Source of the DNA: Streptomyces sp. WM6386
Lineage (GTDB): Bacteria; Actinomycetota; Actinomycetes; Streptomycetales; Streptomycetaceae
Direction of reading: 5' to 3'
Length of the DNA: 64,000 nucleotides
NCBI RefSeq assembly: GCF_000972385.1
Contig: NZ_JXTE01000048.1
Location: 6,064 to 70,063 of the forward strand
Positions within the stretch are counted from its first letter, which is position 1, and each line of letters opens with the position of its first letter. Shown one piece after another: positions 55,328 to 63,974 of the stretch. The notes under the pieces were generated by a model. It made no database searches, was not told the origin of the DNA, and saw only the letters and a list, made by a program, of their open reading frames with translations. Position numbers and translations under genes: made by a program.

Positions 55328-56583
55328 TTGCCCTGTCCCTTCCGGTACGGCAGTCCGTCCGCCTTCGGCATCCTCAGGCGCTGTGCGGACAGCGAGAGCA
55401 CCAGCAGGGTGATGACGTACGGGCTGGCCGTCACGACCTGGTTCGGGACCTCGTTCGTGGTGGTGTACCAGAGGAACATCAGGGCCGAGATCGCGGCGGT
55501 GATGGCGGCGGGGACGTACTTCTTCTTCCAGATGAGGTACGCGACGCCGAACACCAGCAGGATCGCCAGGAGCAGGATCAGCGCGTGGACGTTGGTCGTG
55601 CCGCCGCGCAGCTTGAGGCTGTCGGTGTAGCCGAACAGGCCCGCGCCGAGGGCGAGTCCGCCCGGCATCCAGTTGCCGAAGATCATCGCGGCGAGACCGA
55701 TGTAGCCGCGCCCTGCCGTCTGGCCGTCGAGGTACACGTTGGACGACACGATCGACAGGAAGGCACCGCCGAGGCCGGCGAAACCGCCGGAGATGATCAC
55801 GGCGATGTACTTGTACTTGTAGACGTTGACACCGAGGGATTCGGCGGCGATCGGGTTCTCACCGCAGGAGCGCAGGCGCAGACCGAAGGACGTGCGCCAC
55901 AGCACGTACCAGGTGGCGGGTACGAGGGCGACCGCCACCACGGTGAGCGGCGACAGGTCGGTGATCAGGCCGCCGACCAGGCCGGCGATGTCGGAGACCA
56001 GGAACCAGTGCTTCTGGTTGAGGGTCTCCAGCCAGCTGGACAGGCCCGGGACGTCGAAGGTGCCCAGCGACTCGATCGGCGGGGACTGCTTGGAGGAGCC
56101 CTGCGCGGCCTCCTCGAAGGTGTACTTCGACAGATAACGGGTGGTGCCCAGGGCCAGGATGTTCAGGGCCACACCGGAGACGATGTGGTTGACGTTGAAC
56201 GTCACGGTGGCGATGGCGTGCAGCACGGCGCCGAGCGCGCCGCCGATGATGCCGACGATCACGCCGGTCCAGGGGCCCCACTGGTAGCCGGCCCAGGCGC
56301 CGAACCAGGTGCCGAGGATCATCATGCCCTCGAGGCCGATGTTGACGACGCCCGCGCGCTCGGCCCACAGACCGCCGAGGCCCGCGAGGCCGATCGGCAC
56401 GGCGGAGCGCAGCGCGGTGGACATCTGGCCGGTCGAGGTGATGCCGTCCGCGCCGGTGATCAGGCGGACGACGGACGTCAGGATGAGAACGCCCGAGATG
56501 ATCAGGAGGACGACAGGCAGCGAGAGACGGCGGCCGCCCTTTCCGGGCTTCGCCGGCGCCTTGGCGATGGTCGCGGTGCTCAT
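55324..56583 (-). CDS. Nucleoside ABC transporter permease 2
   Basis: 419 aa, about nine membrane spans, branched-chain-amino-acid/BMP-type permease family. GLAGLGGLWAERAGVVNIGL and GLRLRSCGENPIAAESLGVN (EAA-like loop) are diagnostic. N-terminal 20 residues are cytoplasmic. ATG overlaps the stop of permease 1 (ATGA), and its stop overlaps cdd. Imports nucleosides with permease 1, the ATPase and the BmpA-like lipoproteins. Confidence 0.92.
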   Translation of the reverse strand: MSTATIAKAPAKPGKGGRRLSLPVVLLIISGVLILTSVVRLITGADGITSTGQMSTALRSAVPIGLAGLGGLWAERAGVVNIGLEGMMILGTWFGAWAGYQWGPWTGVIVGIIGGALGAVLHAIATVTFNVNHIVSGVALNILALGTTRYLSKYTFEEAAQGSSKQSPPIESLGTFDVPGLSSWLETLNQKHWFLVSDIAGLVGGLITDLSPLTVVAVALVPATWYVLWRTSFGLRLRSCGENPIAAESLGVNVYKYKYIAVIISGGFAGLGGAFLSIVSSNVYLDGQTAGRGYIGLAAMIFGNWMPGGLALGAGLFGYTDSLKLRGGTTNVHALILLLAILLVFGVAYLIWKKKYVPAAITAAISALMFLWYTTTNEVPNQVVTASPYVITLLVLSLSAQRLRMPKADGLPYRKGQGK

Positions 56584-57701
56584 CAGACCGCCACCTCCTT
56601 CTTCGTGTTGGCGGCAGCCGCGGCGAGCTCCTCACCGACGCGCTTCTGCTGGCGGCGCAGACCCCAGGTGCGGACGACCTCGTAGGAGATGACGACCGCG
56701 AAGACGATCAGGCCCTGCATGATCGTGGCGATCTCCTTCTCGTACGGCTCGGGAGTCGCGTAGTCGAGGGCGGGGGACGCCTTGTCGAGGAAGGCCCACA
56801 GCAGGGCGGCGAGTGCGATGCCGCCGGGGTTGTTGCGGCCGAGCAGGGCGATGCCGATGGCGGTGAAGCCGAGGCCGGCCGGGAAGCTGAGGCTGTAGGT
56901 GTGGGCGTCGCCGAGCAGCAGCGGCAGGCCCGAGATACCGGCGACCGCGCCGGAGATCAGCATCGCGGTGAGCACCATGCGCTTGGCGTTGACGCCGGAG
57001 GCCGCGGCGGCGGACTCGGACTCACCGGTGGCCCGGAGGTCGAAGCCGAAGCGGGTGCGGTTGAGGACGGCCCAGTAGCCGATGCCCATGGCGATCGCGA
57101 GGAAGACCAGGCCGTAGATCTCGCCGACGTCCGAGCCGAGGTTGATGCCGGGCACCCAGCCGGAATCCTTCATCACGCCGGTCGTGACGTTGTCTCCGAC
57201 CAGCACACCGAAGTTGTCGGTGAGGGTGAGGTAGCCGATGAGGCTGGTGGCGATCGAGTTGAGCATGATCGTCGAGACGACCTCGCTGACGCCCCGGGTC
57301 ACCTTCAGCAGGCCCGCGATACCGGCCCACATGGCGCCGGTGAGCGCGCCGACCAGGAGCAGCAGCGGGATCTGGAGGGCCGACGGCAGCGCCACGTGGG
57401 CGCCGACCACCGCGGTCATCATGGCGCCGAGGCGGTACTGGCCGTCGACGCCGATGTTGAACAGGTTCATCCGGAAGCCGAGGGCGACCGCGAGGGCGGC
57501 GATGTAGTACATCGACGCCTGGTTGATGATCAGTACCTGTACGTCGGAGAATCCGGCCTGCTCCAGCATGAGCGTGTACGGCTCGATCGGGCTCTTGCCC
57601 GAGGCGAGCAGCACGATCGAGGTCAGCAGGATCGCCGCGACGAGCGCCAGGGCCGGTCCGGCCACGGCGAGGAGCAGTCGCTCCTTGTCGAACTTCTTCA
57701 T
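56583..57701 (-). CDS. Nucleoside ABC transporter permease 1
   Basis: 372 aa, about eight membrane spans, same permease superfamily. ALAVALGFRMNLFNIGVDGQ and FDLRATGESESAAAASGVNA (cytoplasmic coupling loop) are characteristic. ATG overlaps the ATPase stop (ATGA). It forms a heterodimeric channel with permease 2. Confidence 0.92.
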   Translation of the reverse strand: MKKFDKERLLLAVAGPALALVAAILLTSIVLLASGKSPIEPYTLMLEQAGFSDVQVLIINQASMYYIAALAVALGFRMNLFNIGVDGQYRLGAMMTAVVGAHVALPSALQIPLLLLVGALTGAMWAGIAGLLKVTRGVSEVVSTIMLNSIATSLIGYLTLTDNFGVLVGDNVTTGVMKDSGWVPGINLGSDVGEIYGLVFLAIAMGIGYWAVLNRTRFGFDLRATGESESAAAASGVNAKRMVLTAMLISGAVAGISGLPLLLGDAHTYSLSFPAGLGFTAIGIALLGRNNPGGIALAALLWAFLDKASPALDYATPEPYEKEIATIMQGLIVFAVVISYEVVRTWGLRRQQKRVGEELAAAAANTKKEVAV

Positions 57702-59359
57702 CGGGCCTCGTCCTCCGGGGCGCTCTCGTCCTCGACGTGCTCAAGGTGTCCGGTGGCGGCACCCGTCATGGCGGAGCCGAGTTCCTCCGGGGTGACGGTG
57801 GCCGGGTCGGCGTCGGCGACCAGCCTGCCGTTGTAGATCACGCGCAGGGTGTCCGACAGGCCGATGAGCTCGTCCAGGTCGGCGGAGATCAGCAGCACCG
57901 CCAGACCCTCGCGGCGGGCGTCGCGGATGCGGTCCCAGATCTGGGCCTGCGCGCCGACATCCACACCGCGGGTGGGGTGGGCGGCGATCAGGAACTTGGG
58001 GTTGTGGCTCATCTCGCGGCCGACGATCAGCTTCTGCTGGTTGCCGCCGGAGAGGGAGGCCGCGGTGACGTCGATACCGGGGGTGCGGACGTCGTACTCC
58101 TCGACGATGCGGCGGGTGTCGGCCTGGGCGGCCTTCGGGGTCAGCCAGAAGCCCTTGGCGTTGGGCGTCTCGGTGACATGGCCGAGGATGCGGTTCTCCC
58201 AGAGGGGGGCCTCCAGGAGCAGGCCCTGGCGGTGGCGGTCCTCGGGGATGTAGCCGACGCCGGACTCGCGGCGCTTGCGGGTGGCCCAGGAGGTGACGTC
58301 CTCGCCCTCGAAGAAGATGGCTCCGGAGTCGGCGTTCTTGGTGCCGATCAGGGCGTCGATGAGCTCGGTCTGGCCGTTGCCCTCGACACCGGCGATGCCC
58401 ATGACCTCACCGGCGTGGATGGTGAAGGAGACGTCGTCGAGGACCCTCTTGACCTCGCCGGCGGCCGTGGCGATACCGCCGGTGACACCGCCGGTCGCGG
58501 GCTCGGACTCGACACCCAGGGAGGCGCCGCCGCTGGCGTAGACGGTGAGGTCCTTGACCTCGACGACGGCCCGGTCGGTGACGGTCGACTCGGCGGTCTC
58601 CGGGGTGGGGAGCTCGCTGCCGACCATCATCTCGGCGAGCTGGCGCGGGGTGGTCTCGGCGGGTACGGCGGTGCCGACCGTCGTGCCGCGGCGGATGACG
58701 GTGATCTCGTCGGCGACGGAGAGGACCTCGCCCAGCTTGTGGGAGATGAAGATGACCGACAGGCCCTCGGACTTGAGCTCGCGCAGGTTGGCGAAGAGCG
58801 CGGCGACCTCCTGCGGCACGAGGACCGCGGTCGGCTCGTCGAGGATCAGGGTGTCGGCGCCGCGGAAGAGGACCTTGAGGATCTCCACGCGCTGACGCTC
58901 GGCGACACCGAGGTCCTCGACCAGGACGTCGGGGCGGACGCCGAGGCCGTAGCGGTCGGAGATCTCCTTGACCTTCTTCCGGGCGGCGCCGCCGATGCCG
59001 TACAGCTTCTCGCTGCCCAGCACCACGTTCTCCAGGACCGTGAGGTTGTCGGCGAGCATGAAGTGCTGGTGGACCATGCCGATGCCGCGGGCGATGGCGT
59101 CGGCGGGGCTGGCGAAGCTCACCTGGGTGCCGCCGACCGCGATGGTGCCCTCGTCCGGCTTCTGCATGCCGTAGAGGATCTTCATCAGGGTCGACTTGCC
59201 GGCGCCGTTCTCGCCGACGAGGGCGTGCACGGTGCCTTTTCGGACAGTCAGGTGGATGTCGTGGTTGGCGACGACACCGGGGAAGCGCTTGGTGATCCCC
59301 GCCAGCTCTACCGCGATCGTCGACGGTGCGGTGAGCGGAGGGCTGCTGGACGCGTCGAT
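57698..59359 (-). CDS. Nucleoside ABC transporter ATPase (two nucleotide-binding domains), probable ATC start
   Basis: 553 aa if read from ATC 59359. First ATPase: [15 protein letters not shown], Walker [28 protein letters not shown] and [10 protein letters not shown]. Second ATPase: degenerate Walker A region [24 protein letters not shown] and AAHPTRGVD. This is the sugar/nucleoside (RbsA-like, BMP-associated) double ATPase. No ATG, GTG or TTG exists in frame upstream of GTG 59230, which would cut off strand 1 up to Walker A. ATC at 59359-59357 lies eight bases after AAGGAG and restores the whole domain. Operator site 4 is just upstream. Confidence 0.88.
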   Translation of the reverse strand: MDASSSPPLTAPSTIAVELAGITKRFPGVVANHDIHLTVRKGTVHALVGENGAGKSTLMKILYGMQKPDEGTIAVGGTQVSFASPADAIARGIGMVHQHFMLADNLTVLENVVLGSEKLYGIGGAARKKVKEISDRYGLGVRPDVLVEDLGVAERQRVEILKVLFRGADTLILDEPTAVLVPQEVAALFANLRELKSEGLSVIFISHKLGEVLSVADEITVIRRGTTVGTAVPAETTPRQLAEMMVGSELPTPETAESTVTDRAVVEVKDLTVYASGGASLGVESEPATGGVTGGIATAAGEVKRVLDDVSFTIHAGEVMGIAGVEGNGQTELIDALIGTKNADSGAIFFEGEDVTSWATRKRRESGVGYIPEDRHRQGLLLEAPLWENRILGHVTETPNAKGFWLTPKAAQADTRRIVEEYDVRTPGIDVTAASLSGGNQQKLIVGREMSHNPKFLIAAHPTRGVDVGAQAQIWDRIRDARREGLAVLLISADLDELIGLSDTLRVIYNGRLVADADPATVTPEELGSAMTGAATGHLEHVEDESAPEDEAR

Positions 59360-59388
59360 GGCGCACTCTCCTTGGGAAAGGGGCCGCT

Positions 59389-59400
59389 CTACGCGCGTAG
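59389..59400. promoter_or_regulatory. Nucleoside-regulon operator, site 4 (ABC ATPase operon)
   Basis: Perfect CTACGCGCGTAG, 30 bases before the ATC start. On the minus strand CTATTTAAAG lies just before it, a possible -10 region, so the site would cover the transcription start. It gives the ATPase-permease-cdd-deoA genes their own regulated promoter. Confidence 0.8.
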
Positions 59401-59486
59401 CGCCCCTGCTTTAAATAGTGCCCGGACCTGATCGTTCTTTTCTGACGGACGATCCGTTCCGAGCATTCTGCCGCGCGAACGGGGTG

Positions 59487-59557
59487 CGCGTCCCTGCCGT
59501 CGATCTCCCGTCGTCCGCCCGTAGGGCGGACGACGGGAGATCGACGGCAGGGACGCG
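59487..59557. repeat. Perfect 34-bp inverted repeat (long hairpin) between bmpA1 and the ATPase gene
   Basis: Arms 59487-59520 and 59524-59557 are exact reverse complements with loop GTA. No T tract follows on either strand. It lies in the 283-base gap, with bmpA1 ending at 59643 and the ATPase promoter at about 59400. It may stop or protect the bmpA1 transcript. Confidence 0.9.
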
Positions 59558-59642
59558 AGGAGCCATCCTCTCCGCGCCCCGTTCCGCGGCCGTAACGCTG
59601 CCATTACAGCGTTTCTTTGGCCAAGGCCTCTACCCGGAAGGG

Positions 59643-60692
59643 TCAGGAGGTCTTCACCTTGATGGTGCCGTCCTTGATGCCCTCGGACGCCTTCTTGATC
59701 GCGTCCTGGATCTTGGTGTTGTTCGCGAACTCCGGGTTGGAGTTGGAGACGCTCACGCCACCGTTGGAGAGGCTGCCGCGGACGACGCCGGTCTCCGGCT
59801 TGCCGTCGTGGACGGACTTGGCGAGCTCGTAGACCGCGCCCTCGACGTTCTTCATGGCGGAGGTCAGGATCGAGGACTGGTACGCCTTCAGCGCGTCCTG
59901 CTTGTACTGGTCGGAGTCGACGCCGATCGCCCAGATCTTGTTGGCGTTGGCGGCCTTGATGACGCCCTGACCGGACAGACCCGCGGCGGCGTAGACGACG
60001 TCGGCGCCGTCGTCGATCTGACCCTCGGCGGCGCTCTCACCCTTGTCGGGGCTGGAGAAGCCACCCTCGGCGGCGGTCTCGGTCAGGTACTGCACCTTGA
60101 CCGTGACGCCCTTCTTGGTGTCCTCGACGCCCTGCTTGTAGCCGGCCGCGAACTTGTGGATCAGCGGGACGTCCACGCCACCGATGAAGCCGACGGTGTT
60201 CGACTTGGTGGACAGGGCGGCCGTGACACCGGCCAGGTAGGAGGCCTGCTCCTCGGAGAAGACGAGGTCGGCGACGTTGTCGGCCTTGGTCTGCTCGTCG
60301 TCGACGATGCCGAAGGTGGTCTTCGGGAACTTGGCCGCGGCCTCCTTGACGGCCGGCGCGTAGGCGAAGCCGACGCCGATGACCGGGTTGTAGCCCTGCT
60401 TGGCGAGGGTCTCCAGGCGCTGGACCTTGTCCGCCTCCGACTCGCCGTCCTGCGGCTCGACGGCCGTGGACTTGTAGCCGAACTCCTTGTCGGCCTTGTC
60501 CAGGCCGGCCGTCGCGGCGTCGTTGAACGACTGGTCGCCCTTGCCGCCGACGTCGTACGCCAGGGCCAGACCCAGGTTCTTGCTGTCGCTGCTGCTGCTG
60601 GACTCGCTGGACGAGCTGCCACAGGCGGACGCGGTGAGGGCCAGCGCTGCGGTTGCAACGCCTGCAATCGTGATTCGGGACACCCGGCGCAT
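59643..60692 (-). CDS. BMP-family nucleoside-binding lipoprotein 1
   Basis: 349 aa from ATG 60692 after AAAGGAG. Lipobox LTASAC. A Ser-rich tether (SSSSESSSSSDSK) is followed by the BMP/PnrA domain: GLALAYDVGGKGDQSFNDAA, IGVGFAYAPAVKEAAAKFP, FGIVDDEQ, IGGVDVPLIHKF and VYAAAGLSGQGVI. Such proteins bind purine nucleosides outside the membrane for the ABC importer. Operator site 5 (variant) stands in front. About 60% alike by eye to the next lipoprotein. Confidence 0.92.
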   Translation of the reverse strand: MRRVSRITIAGVATAALALTASACGSSSSESSSSSDSKNLGLALAYDVGGKGDQSFNDAATAGLDKADKEFGYKSTAVEPQDGESEADKVQRLETLAKQGYNPVIGVGFAYAPAVKEAAAKFPKTTFGIVDDEQTKADNVADLVFSEEQASYLAGVTAALSTKSNTVGFIGGVDVPLIHKFAAGYKQGVEDTKKGVTVKVQYLTETAAEGGFSSPDKGESAAEGQIDDGADVVYAAAGLSGQGVIKAANANKIWAIGVDSDQYKQDALKAYQSSILTSAMKNVEGAVYELAKSVHDGKPETGVVRGSLSNGGVSVSNSNPEFANNTKIQDAIKKASEGIKDGTIKVKTS

Positions 60693-60747
60693 GGAACGAG
60701 ACTCCTTTGTGCAAGCGCCCAAACCAGGCGCTGGTTCCGCCGCAGCG

Positions 60748-60759
60748 TAACGCGCGTAG
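60748..60759. promoter_or_regulatory. Nucleoside-regulon operator, site 5 (bmpA1)
   Basis: TAACGCGCGTAG: ten of twelve bases as in the perfect sites, core ACGCGCGT kept. It is 56 bases upstream of the start codon. Confidence 0.7.
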
Positions 60760-60834
60760 ACCAGACGGAAAACCCCTTCTGTCCGGTCCGTTACCGAGCT
60801 GTGGCCACAGTTGGTGGACAGACTACGGACAGCA

Positions 60835-60865
60835 GTACGCCCCTTGCGGGAGGCAAGGGGCGTAC
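60835..60865 (-). terminator. Hairpin downstream of bmpA2
   Basis: GTACGCCCCTTGC (60835-60847) and GCAAGGGGCGTAC (60853-60865) form a perfect 13-bp stem with a five-base loop. No T tract, as is common in Streptomyces terminators. Confidence 0.65.
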
Positions 60866-60923
60866 GAGCTGCAACGCTGCCCGGGCGGGCGTACGAAGAG
60901 GCCTTTCGGCCCTGCGTCGGGCC

Positions 60924-62006
60924 TTACGAAGTCTTCACCGTCACCTTGCCGTCGATGATGTCCTGCTTGGCCTTGTCGACCGCCGCGACGACATCGGTCA
61001 TGGCCTTGTACTTCGGGTTGGAGTCGGCGAAGCCCACGCCGCCGGACTTCAGGTCGCCGCGGACGACACCGGTGAGCGGCTTGCCCTCGTAGACCGACTT
61101 GGCGAGCTCGTAGACCGCGCCGCCGACGTTCTTGAGCGCCGAGCCGAGGATGTAGTCCTTGTAGCCCTTCAGCGCGTCCTGGTTGTACTGGTCGGAGTCG
61201 ACACCGATCGCCCAGACCTTCTTGGCGGCAGCCTCGGAGATCACGCCCTGACCGGAGAGACCGGCGGCGTGGTAGATGACGTCGGCACCCTTCTCGATCT
61301 GACCACTGGCAGCCTCCTTGCCCTTGTCAGGACTGGAGAAGCCACCTTCCGCGGGCGTCTCGGTCAGGTACTGCGACTCGATCTTGATGCTCGGGTCGAC
61401 GGACTTGACGCCCTGGATGAAGCCCGCGCCGAACTTGTGGATCAGCGGGATGTCCACGCCGCCGATGAAGCCGACGTGCTTGGCCTTGGAGGTCTTGGCG
61501 GCGGCGACGCCCGCGAGGTAGGAGGCCTGCTCCTCGGAGAAGACCATGTCGGCCACGTTGGCGGCCTTGGTCTGCTCGTCGTCGATGATCCCGAAGGTGA
61601 TCTTCGGGAACTTGGCGGCGACCTCCTTGACGGCCGGCGCGTAGATGTAGCCGACGCCGATCACCGGGTTGTAGCCGGCCTTGGCGAGCTCGGTCAGCCG
61701 CTGGACCTTGTCCGCCTCCCCCTCGCCGTCGCTCGGCTGGACGTCCCGGCCGCCCATCTTGAATTCCTTGTCGGCCTGCTGGAAGCCGGCGTAGGCGGCG
61801 TCATTGAACGACTGGTCGCCACGGCCGCCGATGTCGTACGCCAGGCCGATGCCCTTGCCCGAGTACGTGCCGGACGAGGACGACTTGGACGCGTCGTCGC
61901 TGCCGGCCTCCGTGCTGGACTCGCCACAGCCGACGGCCGCGAGCGCGATGACCGAAACGGCCACCACTGCTTGGGAGAACCTGGTCCTCCGAGATATGGA
62001 ACGCAC
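60924..62006 (-). CDS. BMP-family nucleoside-binding lipoprotein 2
   Basis: 360 aa from GTG 62006, preceded by GAAGGGG; longer frames lack a signal peptide at the N-terminus. Lipobox LAAVGC. After a Ser-rich tether the BMP domain repeats all landmarks of lipoprotein 1: GLAYDIGGRGDQSFNDAA, IGVGYIYAPAVKE, IGGVDIPLIHKF and YHAAGLSGQGVI. Own promoter with operator site 6. Two receptors for one transporter suggest different nucleoside preferences. Confidence 0.92.
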   Translation of the reverse strand: MRSISRRTRFSQAVVAVSVIALAAVGCGESSTEAGSDDASKSSSSGTYSGKGIGLAYDIGGRGDQSFNDAAYAGFQQADKEFKMGGRDVQPSDGEGEADKVQRLTELAKAGYNPVIGVGYIYAPAVKEVAAKFPKITFGIIDDEQTKAANVADMVFSEEQASYLAGVAAAKTSKAKHVGFIGGVDIPLIHKFGAGFIQGVKSVDPSIKIESQYLTETPAEGGFSSPDKGKEAASGQIEKGADVIYHAAGLSGQGVISEAAAKKVWAIGVDSDQYNQDALKGYKDYILGSALKNVGGAVYELAKSVYEGKPLTGVVRGDLKSGGVGFADSNPKYKAMTDVVAAVDKAKQDIIDGKVTVKTS

Positions 62007-62088
62007 AGCAAGCACCCCTTCATCCCACGGCCCGTCGAACGGCCCGCTTCCCCAATGCGCCGCCGATGGTGGCCATTTCGGCGCACAG

Positions 62089-62100
62089 TAACGCGCGTAG
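62089..62100. promoter_or_regulatory. Nucleoside-regulon operator, site 6 (bmpA2)
   Basis: TAACGCGCGTAG, the same variant as site 5, 83 bases upstream of the bmpA2 GTG. Confidence 0.7.
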
Positions 62101-62249
62101 ACGAGGAGGGGAACGGGGTTTCTCGCGGCCGTTATCGAACCGTGCCGACTTCGGGTTACGTTCGCCGCCCGCCGGTTACACCCGGGTGACACAAGGGGAC
62201 GAAGGGGTGCCAAACCGGCCACCCCTTCACAAGATCTTCTACGGACCTG

Positions 62250-63470
62250 TCAGGAAACCCCATCGAGCAGCGCGGCGGCGGTGAACAGCTCCACGCCCGC
62301 CGTGATCGCCGACTCGTCGGCATCGAAGTCACCCTGATGGAGATCCCGCACGGTCCGCTCCCCCGGGGTGCGGACACCGAGCCGGGCCATGGCTCCCGGC
62401 ACATGCTCCAGATACCAGGAGAAGTCCTCGCCACCCAGGCTCTGCTCGGTGCCCTCGACCGAGGCGGCACCGCGCCGGGCGGTCATGGCATCCCGCAACA
62501 GATCAATGACAGCCGGGTCGTTGACGACGGGCGGCACACCGCGCACGTAGTTGATCTCCGACTTGGCGCGATGCAGGTTGGCGACCTCGTCGATCGCGGC
62601 GACCACGACGTCGGGCGCCTGACGCCAGGCCTCGATGTCCAGGCAGCGCACGGTGCCGGAGAGCTCGGCGTGCTGCGGAATGACATTGGGCGCGTGGCCG
62701 GACTCGATCCGTCCCCAGGTCACGGCGAGCCCGGCACGGGTGTCGATCCGCCGGGCGACGATCGCGGGCACGTCGACGACGACACGCGCGGCCGCGGTCA
62801 CCAGGTCCGTCGTCAGATGAGGCCGCGCGGTGTGGCCGCCGGGTCCGCCGAGGGAGATCTCGAGCCGGTCGCAGGCGGAGGTGATGGCACCGGCCCGCAG
62901 CCCGATCCGCCCGGCGTCCAGCCGCGGGTCACAGTGCACGGCGATGATCCGCCCGACGCCTTCCAGCACTCCGCATTCGATGGCATCGGCGGCGCCACCG
63001 GGCAGCACTTCCTCGGCGGGCTGGAAGACCAGCCGTACGGGCCGCGGCAGCAGCCCCTGCCGATGCAGATCGGCCAGCACAAGGCCGGCCCCGAGCACGA
63101 CCGCCGTATGCACGTCGTGCCCACAGGCATGGGCCCGGTCCGGCACGGTCGAGCGGTACGAGCAGTCACTCTTCGTGTCCGGGATCGGCAGCGCGTCGAT
63201 GTCGGCCCGCAGCGCGAGCGCGGGGCGCCCACCGCTCCAGTCCCCGATGTCACAGACGAGTCCGGTACCTACCGCGAGCACACGCGGCCGCAACCCGGCC
63301 TTCTCGAGCCGCGCCTTGATGGCGGCGGTCGTACGGAACTCCTGGTTGCCGAGCTCCGGATGCATGTGCAAGTCACGCCGGAACGCGACAAGTTCGGCAC
63401 GCAGCGACTCCGGCAGCGTGCCGGGAAGCGGAGCTTCCGCGGGAAGATCGGCCTCGGACTCTAGGGACAT
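62250..63470 (-). CDS. M20-family amidohydrolase (hippurate/IAA-amino-acid hydrolase type)
   Basis: 406 aa from ATG 63470; GTG 63482 adds four residues. Metal site residues: FRRDLHMHPEL, HACGHDVHTA, PAEEVLPGGA with catalytic Glu, AVHCDP, and a final GGEDFSWYLEHVPG. The lid domain is GPGGHTARPHLTTDLV. It removes acyl groups from N-acyl amino acids or related amides. Substrate unknown. The upstream region lacks the nucleoside palindrome, so membership of that regulon is unlikely. Confidence 0.88.
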   Translation of the reverse strand: MSLESEADLPAEAPLPGTLPESLRAELVAFRRDLHMHPELGNQEFRTTAAIKARLEKAGLRPRVLAVGTGLVCDIGDWSGGRPALALRADIDALPIPDTKSDCSYRSTVPDRAHACGHDVHTAVVLGAGLVLADLHRQGLLPRPVRLVFQPAEEVLPGGAADAIECGVLEGVGRIIAVHCDPRLDAGRIGLRAGAITSACDRLEISLGGPGGHTARPHLTTDLVTAAARVVVDVPAIVARRIDTRAGLAVTWGRIESGHAPNVIPQHAELSGTVRCLDIEAWRQAPDVVVAAIDEVANLHRAKSEINYVRGVPPVVNDPAVIDLLRDAMTARRGAASVEGTEQSLGGEDFSWYLEHVPGAMARLGVRTPGERTVRDLHQGDFDADESAITAGVELFTAAALLDGVS

Positions 63471-63482
63471 CAATTGCTTCAC

Positions 63483-63886
63483 CCTCTGAAGGGTAGGACG
63501 CCGGGCCGACCAACTGCCCCTCGATCAACAAAAGTTCAACCCGTTAGGGGAAGAAAATCCGGCCGCTCGACGCATACGTATCGACTGGGATGGGTAGACT
63601 CGCCCGACTTTCCGGCCGAGTGGATCATGAAATCCCCGGAGAGAGACCCGGCCGAGGACATCCGGCCACATCCGTCACTCATCCACTCCTCCCTCCACGG
63701 ATACCACGCGCGGTGCCGCCCCGTCGGCTCTGTTCACCTGTCGGGACCGCGTCGCCCCGTAATTCCACCCTGCCTCCACTGAGACGCTTGTTCCGGTCCC
63801 GGAATCATCACCGCCGAGCGACGTTCCCGCCACGCGGAGCACCCACCCGAGGGCCGACCGCCCCCGGCACGGGCCCTCACCTCAGC
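63483..63886. other. Intergenic region without a convincing gene
   Basis: Short frames at 63474-63782 and 63590-63922 have no RBS, no homology I can recognise and a composition like translated noncoding GC-rich DNA. GACGCATACGTATCGAC at 63568-63584 is a short palindrome upstream of the amidohydrolase and could be its promoter operator. Nothing else is visible. Confidence 0.5.
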
Positions 63887-63974
63887 GATTGGCAGATCTG
63901 TCCCATGTCGGCGACTACCTGACGCAGGCTGACCAGGCGTTTAACTTCCGCATGGCGAGACAGATCTGCCAATC
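63887..63974. repeat. Perfect 16-bp inverted repeats with 56-base spacer at the right end
   Basis: GATTGGCAGATCTGTC (63887-63902) and GACAGATCTGCCAATC (63959-63974) are exact inverted copies. The spacer has no frame of interest. It could be a miniature element, a regulatory RNA or operator pair; the next gene is outside the window. Confidence 0.75.

Noticed and set aside
63474..63922. Short plus-strand frames after the amidohydrolase
   Set aside because: No RBS, low-complexity Arg/Pro/Ser translation and mutually overlapping frames.
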